This document shows positions 9,780 through 21,833 of a stretch of DNA of 64,000 bases, piece by piece. Below the pieces are notes generated by a model. The model had not been told where the DNA came from. It did not search any database and saw only the letters and a program-made list of their open reading frames with translations. The stretch is from Phytopythium helicoides (lineage: Eukaryota > Oomycota > Peronosporomycetes > Pythiales > Pythiaceae): assembly GCA_024867545.1 (NCBI GenBank), contig JANFNE010000021.1, positions 186,001-250,000 of the forward strand, given 5' to 3'. A program made the position numbers and the translations under genes. The number at the start of each line of letters is the position of its first letter. Positions within the stretch are counted from its first letter, which is position 1.

Positions 9780-12273
9780 CTAGGCGTCAGTGGTTGCAGT
9801 CGCCTCGGAGGTGGTGGCCTCACTAGTGGCGGCCTCGCGGTCCTTGCGCTCGGCAATGCGCTTCTCGCGGGCGGCGAGCGCGGCGACCCGGATGGCATCG
9901 TCGTACAGCTTCAGCTCCTTCATCGCCGAGAGGATAACCACGGAGTCGGCCTTGGCAGCCATCACGTTGACCGAGTTGCGGCCACGCCAGACAACGACGT
10001 TCATCACCGACTTCCTGCAATTGGCGACACCACCACACGAGCGTCAGATCATCCATCCAGTAACCCCATAAACCGCCTAGAAGACAACGCACTCGACTAG
10101 AGACTGGTTCGGACGCTCGAGCGAGCACACGATGCTGCCGATGGGCGAGGCAGGCGAACATGTCGCGCGTCGCCGGCTCGAACTCGTCAAAGTCCATGAG
10201 GTCGCCGAGGCGCTCAAGCATCATCTGGAATTCGCTCGTCGACACCTTGGCCTTGCGCTGGTTCATAAACGGCATAATGTGGGCGAGGCCAGCCTGGCAC
10301 AGGCGGTACACACGTCCCGATGGCTGGTTGTCGTTGCGCTCAAACATCTTGAGGCCAGCGTACACGACCTTGTACTTGCGCTGCTTCATCTCCTCCAGCA
10401 GCGGCATCGAGATGCTCTTGGTCACGAATGTCACCGACTTGGCATCCTCAGACCGCGTGATCAGTTGTGCGGGTGAAAAGTCATCCGCGATGGCGTAGTA
10501 CTCCTTCACATCACGCCATTGGTCCTCTGGGAAAGCGACGTACTCGTCGCCACCGCTCTTTCGGTTTTTGCGCTCTTCGCGACGACGCAGAGCACGCTCC
10601 GACGGGGGCTTCGCCTCGCTCTCGACTTTAATATCGGTGGCCGAATCAGCCGACTTGTCGTCAGCGTTCGAGGCGTCCTCCATTTCAACCGATTCGGTTG
10701 CCTCAGATTCCTCCTTGACCGCTTCGACGGTCTTCTCAGTAGTCTCTTCGGTGGCCTCATCTGCCGTCCCAGTTGTCGAAACCTCTTTCTCGCCCGTTGT
10801 ACACTTGGGCTTCCAGTTCTTGCGGTTGTTCGGCTTCTCCGGCTCGGGCGGCGTAGCAGCCACCTTCTTAAGAAGACAGATAAAGAATCCACCCGTATTC
10901 TGGTCGTGAGGAACACAACGCAGGCAGCGGTCAAGGTGGAAGCGTTCAGCCTCTTCAGCCGTAGGCGGAAACATCGTGGCAGACACCTTGTCCTTCTTGC
11001 GCTCTTGTTCGTTCGCTTCGGTAAACTTCTCGAACGACTCGTACTCGGTCAGCGTTGAGTCCAGCACCTTCCACGTCGAGATACCCGCACGACGCTGCAG
11101 ACGCGGCAGTTTGTCTGCGACGTCAACCAGTTCGAGTGCGCCATTGGCCCAGCGCAGGAGGTCCGCCACAATCGCCTCGTTCTCGATCGGATTGAACGTG
11201 CACGTCGAGTAGCACATATAGCCGCCAACCTGAAGAAGCGAGGCACCACGCTTCGAGATGTCCAGTTGCACCGGGTGAAGCGCCATGCCATTGCGTGCAT
11301 TCCACTGGCGCCAGATCAGCGGGTTCTTACGAAGCGTGCCGTCGCCACTGCAAGGTGCATCGCACAGCACACGGTCAAAGTATCCCTCGGCCTTGGACTC
11401 CTCGGGGCCAAGGAATGGGATGTGCTGCGCCTCGTGGCACGTCACGACGAGTGCCGGCGAGCCGATGCGCTTGGACTGGTGCACAAGCATGTAGGCGCGC
11501 TTGAGGTCGATGTCGTTGGCGACCACCATGCCCGTCGGCGTCTTTCCCGTCGCGCGCTGCTGGGCATGCAGTGCCTCGAGGAGCTGTGATGTCTTGGAGC
11601 CGGGAGCCGCGCACATGTCGAGCACACGGTGGTGCGGCTCGACGTCAAGCAGGAGGGGCGGAATCATACTCACAGCCTCCTGGCGCGTGATGCTGCCGCT
11701 GTTGGACAGCTCGACGAGCCACTTCTGGAACTCAGGCTAGCAGCGGCAGCTTGCGCACCTTGCGCTTCTCGAGCGACCACTGATAGCCGTTCTCCTCTGG
11801 GTACCACGGATCGACCTGTGCACAGCAGCAAGTTGACCTGTTAGCTACAATTGGAGGCGAGCAGCCATGCAGCCGAGGACTCACGTAATCGGCGGCACCT
11901 CCTCGTCGTCCACGACCAGTCCGTCGAACTTGAAGTCGTTGGCGATGCGCTCGCGAATGCTGTAGCCAGAGCCACAGGGTTAGAGCGCGTGGGTCTTCGT
12001 GCACAATGCAGTCGTGAGCACCCACCGATCAGCGAAGACGCAGGAGGTGTTGACGCGGAAGCTGGTGGGCAGCGGCGTGGCTAGCGCCTTCATGAAGGCG
12101 TCCCACTCGGCCTCGGGCACGATGCCCTGCGCCTGGTAGTAGGCCGAGAAGCTCGCGTTCTCGTACACCCAGTCACCGAAGCCGTCCTCCTTGGGCGCGG
12201 CGTCCGCTCGCTCATTGCTGCGGTTCTTCTTGCTCTTGCCGCGGTAGTCCTTGCCCCGCACGCGCTTGCCCAT
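9780..12273 (-). CDS. NSUN2: tRNA (cytosine-5)-methyltransferase, NSUN2/Trm4 type
   Basis: The protein transfers methyl from S-adenosylmethionine to C5 of cytosine in tRNA, mainly in the nucleus. Diagnostic motifs are present. The SAM-binding LDMCAAPGSKTSQLLE follows ITRQEAVSMIPPLLLDV, and both cysteines of the RsmB/NSUN fold are present: DAPCSGDGT and YSTCTFNP. The N-terminus MGKRVRGKDYRGKSKK is basic, as in Trm4. At least three introns occur, including one of about 66 nt ending near 11967. The last, near 10015-10105, splices PNQ to KSVMNVVVWRGR. The C-terminal exon matches the family's CGWRGK region. Two one-base shifts break the frame inside conserved sequence: near 11735, before EFQKWLVELSNSG, and near 10145, before IGSIVCSLERPN. 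These are probably assembly errors. Confidence 0.85.
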
Positions 12274-12306
12274 GGTGTCGCTCGGCTATTGTGGCGCTTC
12301 AGTGCG

Positions 12307-12330
12307 GAGCGGCCAATGGTTCACTGGCCA
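12307..12330 (-). promoter_or_regulatory. CCAAT box upstream of NSUN2
   Basis: A CCAATGG lies about 40 bases upstream of the NSUN2 start codon, in the short gap to the next gene. Similar CCAAT/ATTGG boxes sit ahead of several genes in the window. The assignment rests only on motif and position. Confidence 0.3.
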
Positions 12331-12463
12331 GCGAGACAATTCACGGAAGCAGGTGTAGACTGAGTTTAGAGACGCACAGAAGATTTGTCAATTATACCGC
12401 GTTTTGAGTTTGCCACCCGCTTCAAGTACGTGGCCTTCTTGCGTTTGCTCCATTCGTCTCTAC

Positions 12464-14469
12464 TCACATCACGGAGCACCCAGACAGCGGCTTGTTCTGC
12501 TCCTCCTCCCTCTCCTCGTCGGCTTGAGCAGCAACTGTAACTGCGACAGCTCTCGACTTCTCCCCGATCTCGAGCTCCTTCATGAATCGATCCAGCACCT
12601 GATCCATTCGACGTAAGCAACTGGTGAAAATGGTTTTGCCATCGTACGTACCGCTCGCGCGTCGCCAACCGATTGCTGCTGTACCTGCCGATATGAGGAG
12701 GCGACTAGCTCGCGCATCCGAGGTGGCAGTAGCTCACTTTCGCGAATCCACAGATCTCGCTGCCTCGCCAGGACGTCGGTAATCAGCGCTTCGCTGAGCG
12801 CATCCACTTCTTCTAAATCGCGAATGCGGCCCTCGAGCTTGGACTGAGTAACTGGCTTTGTACTGTCGAAGAGGTTCAGGTGCGCTTCAAGTTTTCGCTG
12901 TTGCGCCTCCTTGGCGGCCTTGGCACTCGCTCGGCGGTTCGAGTAGTACGCCACTACCTCTCCCAGTGAGCTCGCCATCACGGGAAGATAATCCCCAAAA
13001 AAGCCCGAGAGCTGTTCGGCCAGCGCGAGGCTCGACGCTTTCAATCGATTCACCTTTTCCTGTTTGGATAAGTTGTAGTGAGCACACAAAGAGAACCTCG
13101 GATGCACATCACCCAAAGCCACCTGTCGTACGCTGTCGCTTTCTACTCGAAAATGCTTGACCGCCTTGATCAGCTTCAGGGTTGTAGTGTGAAACGCCAA
13201 CTCGTCACTCGCATATCGCAACTCGAGCATTTGTTCCTGGATTTTTACTTCAGCGTTATCTTGAGCTTGCCGGAGCTTGACAGCGTTCTGCGATGAATCA
13301 GTGCGCAACACCTCGCTGAAGGCACGAAGTCTAGCACTGGCTGAGCCTAGTCCGGTGCTCTCGGACTGGGCAGTCAGCGATTCTGCGAGCTCGAGTAATT
13401 GCACTGAGCAGGCATTGTGCTCTTCGCGCGCAATGTCCAATTGTGAGGCAGCAACTTGAGTGCGCTGAGCACTCTCATTCTCGAGCTTCTTTGTTTGTCC
13501 GCGAAGATGTCGGAGCTGTTTTAGCGCTTGAACGCCGATCTCCTCTTGCTCACGCACTGCGTGAACGCTACGGAGCTTTGCGACCCGTACTGTTGTTGAG
13601 TCCGTGATGCAGCTGAGGAGCTCTCTTGAGAGCTGGCAGCGGAGCCTTTCGTCCTTTTCGGTATCGCGGCGACTACGTAGACTATTGAGGGCGGTGTCAT
13701 CGTTAGTGAACAGCAGAGTAGCCTCGTTTACCTATGAGCATTGTAGTGGCAGTCAGCTAGTCATTATCATCACTACGCGTTTGCAATCCATACCTGCGAC
13801 TCCTTGCATTCAATCGGTGGGAGCAAACCCAGAATATTCACCACGTGCCCTGCACTTTGCTGCTGCTTGCCAATCGCCTCAACAGAGCTGTCGCTCTCGA
13901 CCCAACTTGACAGGGCAGCTATAGCCTCCTCCAGGAGAGTGTTTACCCTGGGAGTCGACGCTACCTGCAGAGCCTCGAGGATGGTGGCGATATCCGCCTT
14001 GGTAATGATTTGGCCTCCTGCGAGTTTCTCGAGCAATATGCTGTGCTCCTGCTCCTGTGTTGGATTTCCAGAGCTACAGTTGGTCCAAGTGACACCGCCA
14101 AACGAAGAACTCATTTGTTACCTGCTCGTCATGGTCGACGACGATTACGTTGTCCGTAACGGTGACAATGGGCTCATTGTTTCCCGAGCCATGAGGCCCA
14201 AATGTGGGAATGAGATGGCTGCTAGCCATGCCATGAGGCCCATACGCTGTCACGTCGGTTTTGCTTGCATCGACAGAGCTAACGGTTGTGTTTGCGACCA
14301 CCTTGTCCTTGCGTCGTTTGCTTGGCGCCGGCTTGTCACCGCTGTCGCTGCGTCGCCGTCTAGCCGACGGCGTGTCGGTGGGCACAGGAGAGCTCTTACT
14401 CTTGGTGCCAGGCGACGACTCGATGCCGCGCAACTTCTGCTGGCGCGGCGTAGACCTTGGCGAGCTCAT
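12464..14469 (-). CDS. Long coiled-coil protein, unrecognised family
   Basis: The start is the ATG at 14469 (MSSPRSTPRQQKLRG). About 110 residues of serine/arginine-rich disordered sequence with nuclear-localisation-like KRRKDK follow. An intron of about 67 nt ends near 14050 and leads to EQEHSILLEKLAGGQIITK. The next intron ends near 13732. The rest is an almost continuous heptad-rich coiled coil (for example REQEEIGVQALKQLRHLRGQ). A 53-nt intron near 12610-12660 leads into VLDRFMKELEIGEKSRAVAV and the stop at 12464. A structural nuclear or cytoskeletal (spindle or kinetochore-like) role would fit, but nothing specific identifies it. The frame downstream to 12366 is also open, so the 3' end is not certain. 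Confidence 0.55.
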
Positions 14470-14602
14470 TGCTATATGGTCACCGAGATGTTGCAAGCGT
14501 TGGTGTGAACACTTTTCCCAGATTTCCAATCTCTTCTCTCGTTACGATTACGATGGCTTTGGGTCGACAAATCACGCCTCCCTGCCCAAAATCTTATTGC
14601 CG

Positions 14603-16650
14603 CTACTCGGCATCCTCCATGTCTACGTCGGCACTGTCCATAGTAGTGCTACGGCTCCCCGAGCTCTTGTCACTGTCTGGGTCGCTGTGGTTGTTTTCAT
14701 TGTCTTCTTTTCCCGCCTCATTCTCGCCTTGGGTCTTTTCGGTCTGCTCAGTTTCAACGGCCTCAGCAGCAGGCTCGTCAACATCAGCAACCTCAGCAGC
14801 ACCCAGTCCATCGTCCTCTTTTGTCTCGGTCTCTTCGTCCTCCTTGGCATTACTCGAGCTGACTGGACTGGCAGGTCGGCCTTTTGTTTCAATCTCGTCG
14901 TCGACGACTTCGGCACTACTTTGTACTGTCGGAGAAGCAACAGTTGCTGCTGATCCATCATCAACTGCATCAGCGGGCAATTCGATCAAAGCCTCTCCAT
15001 CTTTGCCAAGAGCTTGAATCTGGGTAAATATGCGATGAGCTGCCGACAGTTGGCGCAGAAGTCGTGCAGTAACCTCGTTTGATGCGCTGCAGACACACTC
15101 GGTCAGTGATATACAAAGCTATCGTGCAGAACGATGACAGAACTTACGGAGCAGTTGGATTGCGAGACAGGGAAGTAGAAGCTGCTGCCTTTGCGGAAAC
15201 ATTTGCCGATGTTTGGGCCTGCATAGCATAAGGCACGGATAATCAGCGTTGGATACGACGATAAATCAGCAACAGGTGGACACATACGGCGTATTGAAGC
15301 TCGCTAATCCGCTCTCGACTGGCGTCCAGTTCGCGCTGTAATGCTTCAACCTTAGCCTCCAGCTCCTGCTGCCGTTCATTCTTTGATGATATAACCATGT
15401 CGACCTCGTCTTGTCTCTCTGTTGTTTTTGCCACAAGCTTGGAGAGCTCCGAGTTCTCCGCCTTGAGCTTCACAACATCCGCGTTCCGCTCCTTCAACGA
15501 CATCTCTGCCTCTTCAGCAGACTGCTTTGCCTCGTCTCTCTCTTTCTTGAGGGCAGCAACTTCGTTGTCGAGCGCACTCAGTTGCTGCTGCATTGCCTTC
15601 ACTTGTTTCTTGTGATTGACAGCTGTCGCTTGCCACTTAGAGGTGAGCTCCTCGATTCGAGCGTTTGCGGCGCTTTCAACCTGCTCCTTCTCCTCTTCAA
15701 GCGCCCTCACCTGGCGCTCCAACTGTGCGATTGACTCTCTGGCACTGTCCAGCGCGCGGACGCTACCAGCGTACGCCCCCTTCTGCTCGGCGAGCTGGTG
15801 TTCGGCGTCCTCGAGCCTCTTTCTCAGTTTGTTGACGGTGGAGTCTGTATGGTCTCCAGCTACCTCGTCATTGCTGCGCCGCCGCTTCTTGCTATCCGGA
15901 ATCTCACTCAGCAATTCCGTCGTAGGTTGCGCTGAGACCGGCGATCCGAGCGTCGAGTTGTTTAGGTCCAGCGTGGTGTTGGCAGGTTCGGGTTTTGACT
16001 CTGGTTCCTCGAGGCTGCAAATGCGCCACAATTGTCAGCCAGATCACACACACAATCAATACAGCCGACATCCGCTCGTACATGGCCTCAAACTTGTACA
16101 CCTTGGGCACGACGTCTGCAAACGCACACCGCAGCCACTCAGTCAGAAATCCCTTCAAGCGCTAGAACGGCTCAACGCACGCACTCTGCGCCTTGAGCCC
16201 GGGCTTGGTGAAGTGAATCGTGAAGCCGGACTCCAGCCTCGCCGCGTTTCCCCTGCCCACACGGTCGCCGTTGACCCACACGCCGTTGCGGCTGCCGAGA
16301 GCCACATCCTGGTCAGTCGTTGCCTCCCGTCGAGCCCCTGAACGCCCCTGAGCGCGCACCTTTTGTCCAGCAGCCGCACGATCGGCACGCCGTCGACCGT
16401 CCGGCCCATCAGCTCCACCACGCAGTGCTGCATGCAGCCAGAACGCGTGAGCCCGCCCGCCTCTCCTCGCCGCCGCCGCCAATCAACTCACCACGCTGCT
16501 GATGTACTGGAGGTCCAGCACGACGTCGCAGCGCTCCGGGTTGCGCCCGATGCTGTGCGACGCGCCGCTGAACTGCAGCACCTCGCGCTCGCCCATCTGC
16601 GGCTGCGACAGCAGCCGGAAGCGCCCCCACGCGGCGCGCGCCGCCGTCAT
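14603..16650 (-). CDS. FHA-domain coiled-coil protein
   Basis: The N-terminal forkhead-associated domain is spread over three exons. SGASHSIGRNPERCDVVLD contains the phosphothreonine-binding GR motif; next comes HCVVELMGRTVDGVPIVRLL; then ALGSRNGVWVNGDRVGRGN, with the typical NGVWVNG loop. FHA domains bind phosphothreonine in DNA-damage and cell-cycle signalling. A basic KKRRRSND segment and about 190 residues of coiled coil follow, and the C-terminus is strongly acidic, ending DSADVDMEDAE. Introns are clear at several places, for example the GTGAGT donor after YISSV and one ending near 16022. The start MTAARAAWGRFRLL at 16650 is the first ATG before the FHA strand. Its function may resemble nuclear FHA scaffolds, but no specific orthologue is claimed. 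Confidence 0.75.
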
Positions 16651-16736
16651 ATCGGCCTCCGCCTTCTCTGCGCTTCAGTATTGGGTTGAAAGTGTCGACA
16701 ATGGAATCTCCCGCCAAGTGATGGACGGGTTTTCGG

Positions 16737-16772
16737 CCAATCAACGTGGATATTTAGAGTTTTCAGCCAATC
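16737..16772 (-). promoter_or_regulatory. Paired CCAAT boxes in promoter of the FHA gene
   Basis: Two CCAATC motifs occur 30 bases apart, at 16737-16742 and 16767-16772, about 90-120 bases upstream of the FHA start codon. Direct spacing of paired CCAAT boxes suggests an NF-Y-type promoter. This is inferred from motif and position only. Confidence 0.4.
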
Positions 16773-16869
16773 GCATTTACGCACAGGTTAGCCTGATCAG
16801 ACCGGCACGGGCAGTGATCGCTCGCTGCGCCAAGCCCGCCGGGAACGTGGACGGCTCTCAGTGCTCTCT

Positions 16870-17813
16870 CTACCCGCGGAACGAGCGCGAGAACTGCTCT
16901 CGTGCCGACGCGAACGCCTGCGAGATCGTCAGCTCGCTCATTGGCACCTCGTTGTCGATGCCCTGAAGAAAGAAACAAAAATGTGAGAACGAGAAAATCC
17001 GGTGTCCAAGGCGCGATCCACGGCAGAGACCATACCCGCATGAGAACGCGATTGGAAATGGACGGCGTGTCGACTTCCAAGATAATACTGCCCAGCCATG
17101 AAAAAAAAAGTGAGCTCAAGTCGAGCTTCACGAGGGACCGAGAGCACGACGCACCCTCCGTCCACGACTTCGTCGAAGGTGAGCAGCACGAGCTCAATGT
17201 TGTCCAGCATCACGTGGCGGTCCATCCGGTTCCTGCAGGAAGATGCACATCGACACGCTGAGTAACAGCGCTGACCGAGCGCCAAACGAAGAATCCGCAC
17301 TTGAGCAGGCTGCTGACGGCGTCGAACGCGGCTTCCAGGACGTTCAGCAGGATCAGCTCGTTCTGCAGCCATCAGCATCACCCATTAGCGCCCAGTCTCC
17401 AGTCGCAGCGCGGCGCGCCTTCGCACCTCTGTCGACGACCCCACGACGTGCATGGTGGTGTCGGAGCCGCATCGGAAGACGCTGACGATGTTCTCGACCA
17501 GGATGATGTCGGCTGCGCCAACGCGTCGTCAGTCGCGCGGCGCCATCGTCAGCAGGCGGAGCGCGCACCTTCGAGGCGCGCCGTGGAGTTCTTGGTCTTG
17601 AGGAACAGCTTCTTCTCGAGCGCGAGCTGGTCCTTGAGCGTCGGGTACGACTTGTCGTAGTACTTGGCGCACACGCGGTTGCCGTCGCTGTCGAGGATGA
17701 AAATCGCGCGCACGCTCGGGGAGTTCACCTGCGCGCGTGCTGTCAGTCGCTGCGGGTCCAGCGAGCGGCCCTAGGGCCCCTACAGAGCGCTCGGAGACGC
17801 CTACCTTGACCAT
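16870..17813 (-). CDS. Coatomer subunit zeta (COPI coat)
   Basis: This is the small longin-fold subunit of the COPI vesicle coat, acting in Golgi-to-ER transport. The spliced protein reads NSPSVRAIFILDSDGNRVCA then KYYDKSYPTLKDQLALEKKL, the hallmark zeta opening. It continues NELILLNVLEAAFDAVSSLL, LTFDEVVDGGIILEVD and SNRVLMR, and ends MSELTISQAFASAREQFSRS. The VDGGIILE box separates zeta from adaptor sigma subunits. The first exon is only three codons (MVK, 17805-17813), then an intron of about 78 nt. Five further introns of about 55-80 nt follow, including one with a poly-T tract near 17100. Length, about 180 residues, matches the family. The frame is intact throughout. Confidence 0.85.
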
Positions 17814-18043
17814 GGTCGCCCGCTTGCTGCTGCCTTTGCTCCCCGGTCCTGCAATCTTGGGGGCGGCGTATGTGGGGGTTTCCCATTGGACAAAAACAAG
17901 GATATGTGGTCACTGCGGCGAGGGAAGTTCGCCGCGTCTGTGAGTGGCACTGCAACAGCAACAGCAAAAGCAAACAGGCATGAATGGGAATGCGCCAAAA
18001 ATGGAGTTTGCCTTTGTCTGGTGGTATAAACAAAAATCTCGAG

Positions 18044-21000
18044 CTACACAAGCCTCACGTTCTGCGGGTCGGCGCTCGGGTACGTGGGTCGCCGGTCGTC
18101 CGGAGTCTGGAATGTACCGCCGCGCGTTGTCGCAAAGTCGCCCTGGTCGAGCACGTCGACGAGCGCCGGATAATTATGGTGGAAGATGGTGTTGTTCTCG
18201 GCACGGGTGTGGGTCGTGAGCGCGAAAATGCGGGACATCTTTTGCTGGAAGCGGAACTTGTACGGCTTCGGCGGCAGCGCCGACACGCCATCCGGGTCTT
18301 TCCGCTTGAAGAAGCACTTGTAGAAACGCTCGAGCTTCTTTTCCATTGTCCTGTACATGAGAAAGCAAAGTTGTGTCAGTGACCTCGCATCTCTGAAGCG
18401 AAACCGATGCAATTCCACGCACCACTGCTGAAGAAAGTCGATGATACCGAAATGGTACAAGCATGGGCCGGCGACGCTCGTAGCCGCCTGTGTGAAGAGG
18501 AACTCGCCGCCCTTGCTGTTCATATGCTCGCTTGTGTCGACAAAGTACTCCGAGTTTTGGATGCCCATGAGCAAACTGTAGTCCATGATCCCTTGAGAGC
18601 ACAGGAAATCACTGTCGCGATGGATCTGGTCGTAGATGCGATGCGCAACGTTTGGATCGATGCGGATCTTCGTCATCAGGTCATTATCCTTGAGCACAAT
18701 GTTCGGCTCGTGAAAGTTCATGCCATCACCGCACTCCTGGTTCTTGGTACTGCCAAACGTGTACGAAGCGTTGCAGTAGCGGCATGACGCCTTGCCGCCG
18801 GGCTTCGGTACCTTCGCGTTACGGTCGATCCATGATCCCTTAATATCGTAGCGAATGTGCACGACCGGGGTGTCGGCAAACAGATTGCCCATGACCACAA
18901 AGTAGTACATCTTGCCGTATAGCGACACCGCGTGGCAGCCGTAGAATCGCGTCAGCAGCGTGCTGTGGTTGTTGGTCATGTACGCCTCGTAGTTCGGGGC
19001 CATCTTGCGCAGGAATTGACATTCTTCAGGCGACATGGTCTTACAAATGAGACGCTCGTCGGCAGTGTAGAACATGAAAGCTCCACTTCGGCCTTCGCTG
19101 AATCGTTCCTGTATATTACATGCAATATCAAAACCGGTTATGAAGATGATAAGAGCGATGCGCACCGAGTTGAAATCGACTTTACCTTGGTGGTGGCACC
19201 GAACATCTGAATGTACTCGGCATCACTGATGCCAAAAGTGTGGCGGATGTTGCGGAACGAAGTCGGGTTGAACGACCAAAACTTGATGGACTTGCCCTGT
19301 TCAAATAGCAGCATTAGATTTTCTACTCAGCAGGTTTTGATACCAATGTGACCGCAAACAAACCTGCTCGGACTCGCCGGAGATCGGGATGTTGAAGATC
19401 TCGTCGTTCACGGCACGGATCGATTCCTTGATGCCGGAAGTGGTGTAGTACAGAATCTCGGAGCGGAGAGCAGTGTTCACCTGAGGGCTCAGGTCCACAT
19501 CGACATCCGCGGAGTCATTTCCACCGGACGATTTTTTCTCGATGTTGTTGACAGCGAACCAAATGACGTAGTCGAGGTAGCCCTTCGATGAAATAAGGAA
19601 AGCCACCAGCTGACGAACAACTTGGGCACCGGCGCTGAAGTCAGCGGAGCTTCCTGACTCGCTCTTCGTGGACAAAAAGTACGCCGACATGTACAGCAGG
19701 AGTAGCAGGAGCCAGTAGAAAACATAGGCACCTGTGAAGCTGATCACAAAAAGGATACGTCAGCACTGACACGCACCGCAGCAACGTGCGAGTACTTACA
19801 ATGAGTGGTAGTTGAGGACACGAAGGCGAATGTTGTACGTCTTTGGGACGCCACGCAGATAGAGTCGATGCCAAGCTAGAGTGAGAACGCTACAATGCCC
19901 AAAACCAGTCAGAACGACACCCAAGGTATCAATGGTGGACGCAGCAGACGTACCATACAGAAACAATGAGGACAACAATCACGAAAGCGTAGATGAGAAT
20001 CCACGGCCACTTTTGGGCGTTGAGGAAGTTGGAGTCTGAAGAGCACTGTGCGACGCCGGTGCCACACTCCTGGCCGTCTTCGCAGCAAATGCGAGACGAT
20101 GCCAAGGCAGAACCCGACAACACCATCCGTGTCGGCGTGATACTTCATCGACTGGCCGTCGACGGTAAAGAAGCCACCAGCTCCTTGCACAGTGTACGTG
20201 ATGATGCCCATGACGATGCCACCCAGCCAGCACCACATGTGGTAGAACTTCATCATCCACTTGTAGCTCGTAAAGGGACTTGTAAGCTGTAGGCAGGAAG
20301 AGTTAGATTGGTGACGGGGTAAGAACAAGTTTGAAGCAAGCGTACCGATGAAAACAGATCGCACGCCATCACGAGAGCCCATGCCTCGGAGGTGAAGAAG
20401 AAGAACTCGGTGATGCCTGCAAGTCCGCGGCAGGCGTTGTTGGAGCCGCTGGGGTCAAAGTCGACGAGCACGTTGAAGAGCAAACAGACGGCAAAGAAGA
20501 TGCTGAGCACTGAGCGGTTGTGCACGATCGGGTTGGGGTGCTGGTGCCAATGCTTTTTGCGGAAGTAGGTGACGACAACCGCCGAGGAGCAGAAGATGGT
20601 GTTGACGGATCCTGCGATGAGGCCCGTCCATCGGTAGTTGTAGAGCGCGATGGAGACGCCGAGGAAGGCCATGGTGAGGCAGAAGCCTAGTAGCTGGGAC
20701 TTGCGATTCTCAAACCACTTGATCTTGGCTTGCGAGGCCGACTTGGATCGTCCTCTGAACTGCTGCGTCATGTCCTTGTTGATGACGCGGATGTTGGTGG
20801 TGGGCGTGGGCCTCGGCGGCTGGAACTGCGCCGAGACGCTGTATCCTCCGTGGCCGCCCACCATGTCGTTGCTGTGGCTGCCGACGGTCGAGTAGTGGTC
20901 GAGCGGCATGAAGTTGCCGCCGTTGATGGGCCGCGGGTAGTCAACTGGCGGCAGCTGGCGCATGGCGGGCTGCTCGTCGTCGACGTGGTGCGGTGTCTCC

Positions 21001-21131
21001 ATGACGTACAGCGAGCTCGCGGGCGGGCTGTAGGCGCTCATGTAGCTCTGGTCCTCGAGCACTGGCGTGCCGCGGTGCTCTCGCTCGGATTCTGCTCGTC
21101 GTCGGCCAAAGTCGCTGTGCGACCGGCGCAT
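18044..21131 (-). CDS. GPCR-phosphatidylinositol-4-phosphate 5-kinase fusion (GPCR-PIPK)
   Basis: A seven-helix receptor is joined to a PIP kinase. The N-terminal 160 residues are disordered. Membrane helices begin with SQLLGFCLTMAFLGVSIALY, and later ones include WPWILIYAFVIVVLIVSVWY and FTGAYVFYWLLLLLLYMSAY. The kinase half contains IKFWSFNPTSFRNIRHTFGI, LLTRFYGCHAVSLYGKMYYF, YDIKGSWIDRN and the catalytic-loop MDYSLLMGI; the activation segment precedes IIDFLQQW. The enzyme makes PI(4,5)P2 at membranes and may couple an external signal to it. At least six introns interrupt it. The frame shifts by one near 20095-20101, just before the cysteine-rich loop ICCEDGQECGTGV, with no possible intron. 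The start is the ATG at 21131, since the longer frame begins with TTG. Confidence 0.85.
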
Positions 21132-21833
21132 ACTCGAGCGCCTCGGCGCGGGTGTTGGCGACTGCCGCCAATAGCCGAGGGGGGCGACGCAGGCGCGGGC
21201 CAATCGCGCCGAGCCGCCGGAAACAGCAGGGGGATCTGTCTCTCTCTGTCGCGTCCTCGGGCCGCGATACGTGGGGAAGCGGCGCCCGTCGCGCGGCTTC
21301 TAGCGAGCCGAAGGGCGCGAGGCGCGCACCGATGGAACGCGCAGGCGCGGGGGGAGCCGAAGGGCGGGGCGAGCGCGCGCGCGGGCCGCTCAGGCGCGGG
21401 CAGGGAGCGGCAGAAGCGCGGATGACGCCGAGGCTTGAGCCTGGAAGCCGCCCAGAGAACTGACTCTTGACAGCAGCGGAGTATAACGCACCGGACCTTG
21501 TAGAGGGAGATGACGGCCGCTGGCTTGATTCTTTTCCCTCTACAAGAGCGCATACGATGTCCAAGTTCTCATTCGGCGACGCTCCGATTGGCTGAAAAAA
21601 CACCCACCCGCGTGTTGGTGTGTCCCACGCGGTATATGCTGCGCGTCACCCGCCGCCCCCAACTGGTGACGCAATGACGTCACTCGGAGCTCTTCGCTGT
21701 GGTTGCGCGACGCCCGCCACCTCACACTCCGCCGCTGCTGACGCGAGATCTTCCGTCACCGCCGCCGCCAGCCGCCCACATTCGAATTTGCCGCCCCAGG
21801 CCCAGCGCCAACCCCCACGAACGCTCAACGCCC
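21132..21833. other. Divergent promoter region, GC-rich
   Basis: It separates the minus-strand GPCR-PIPK gene from the plus-strand mitochondrial carrier. An inverted CCAAT box (ATTGG) lies at 21587-21591. Open frames here are arginine/alanine-rich and lack motifs. Confidence 0.4.

Noticed and set aside
11717..11740. 22-nt GT-AG segment in NSUN2 as an intron
   Set aside because: Removing it would delete the conserved RKLPLL residues; a one-base error explains the shift better.
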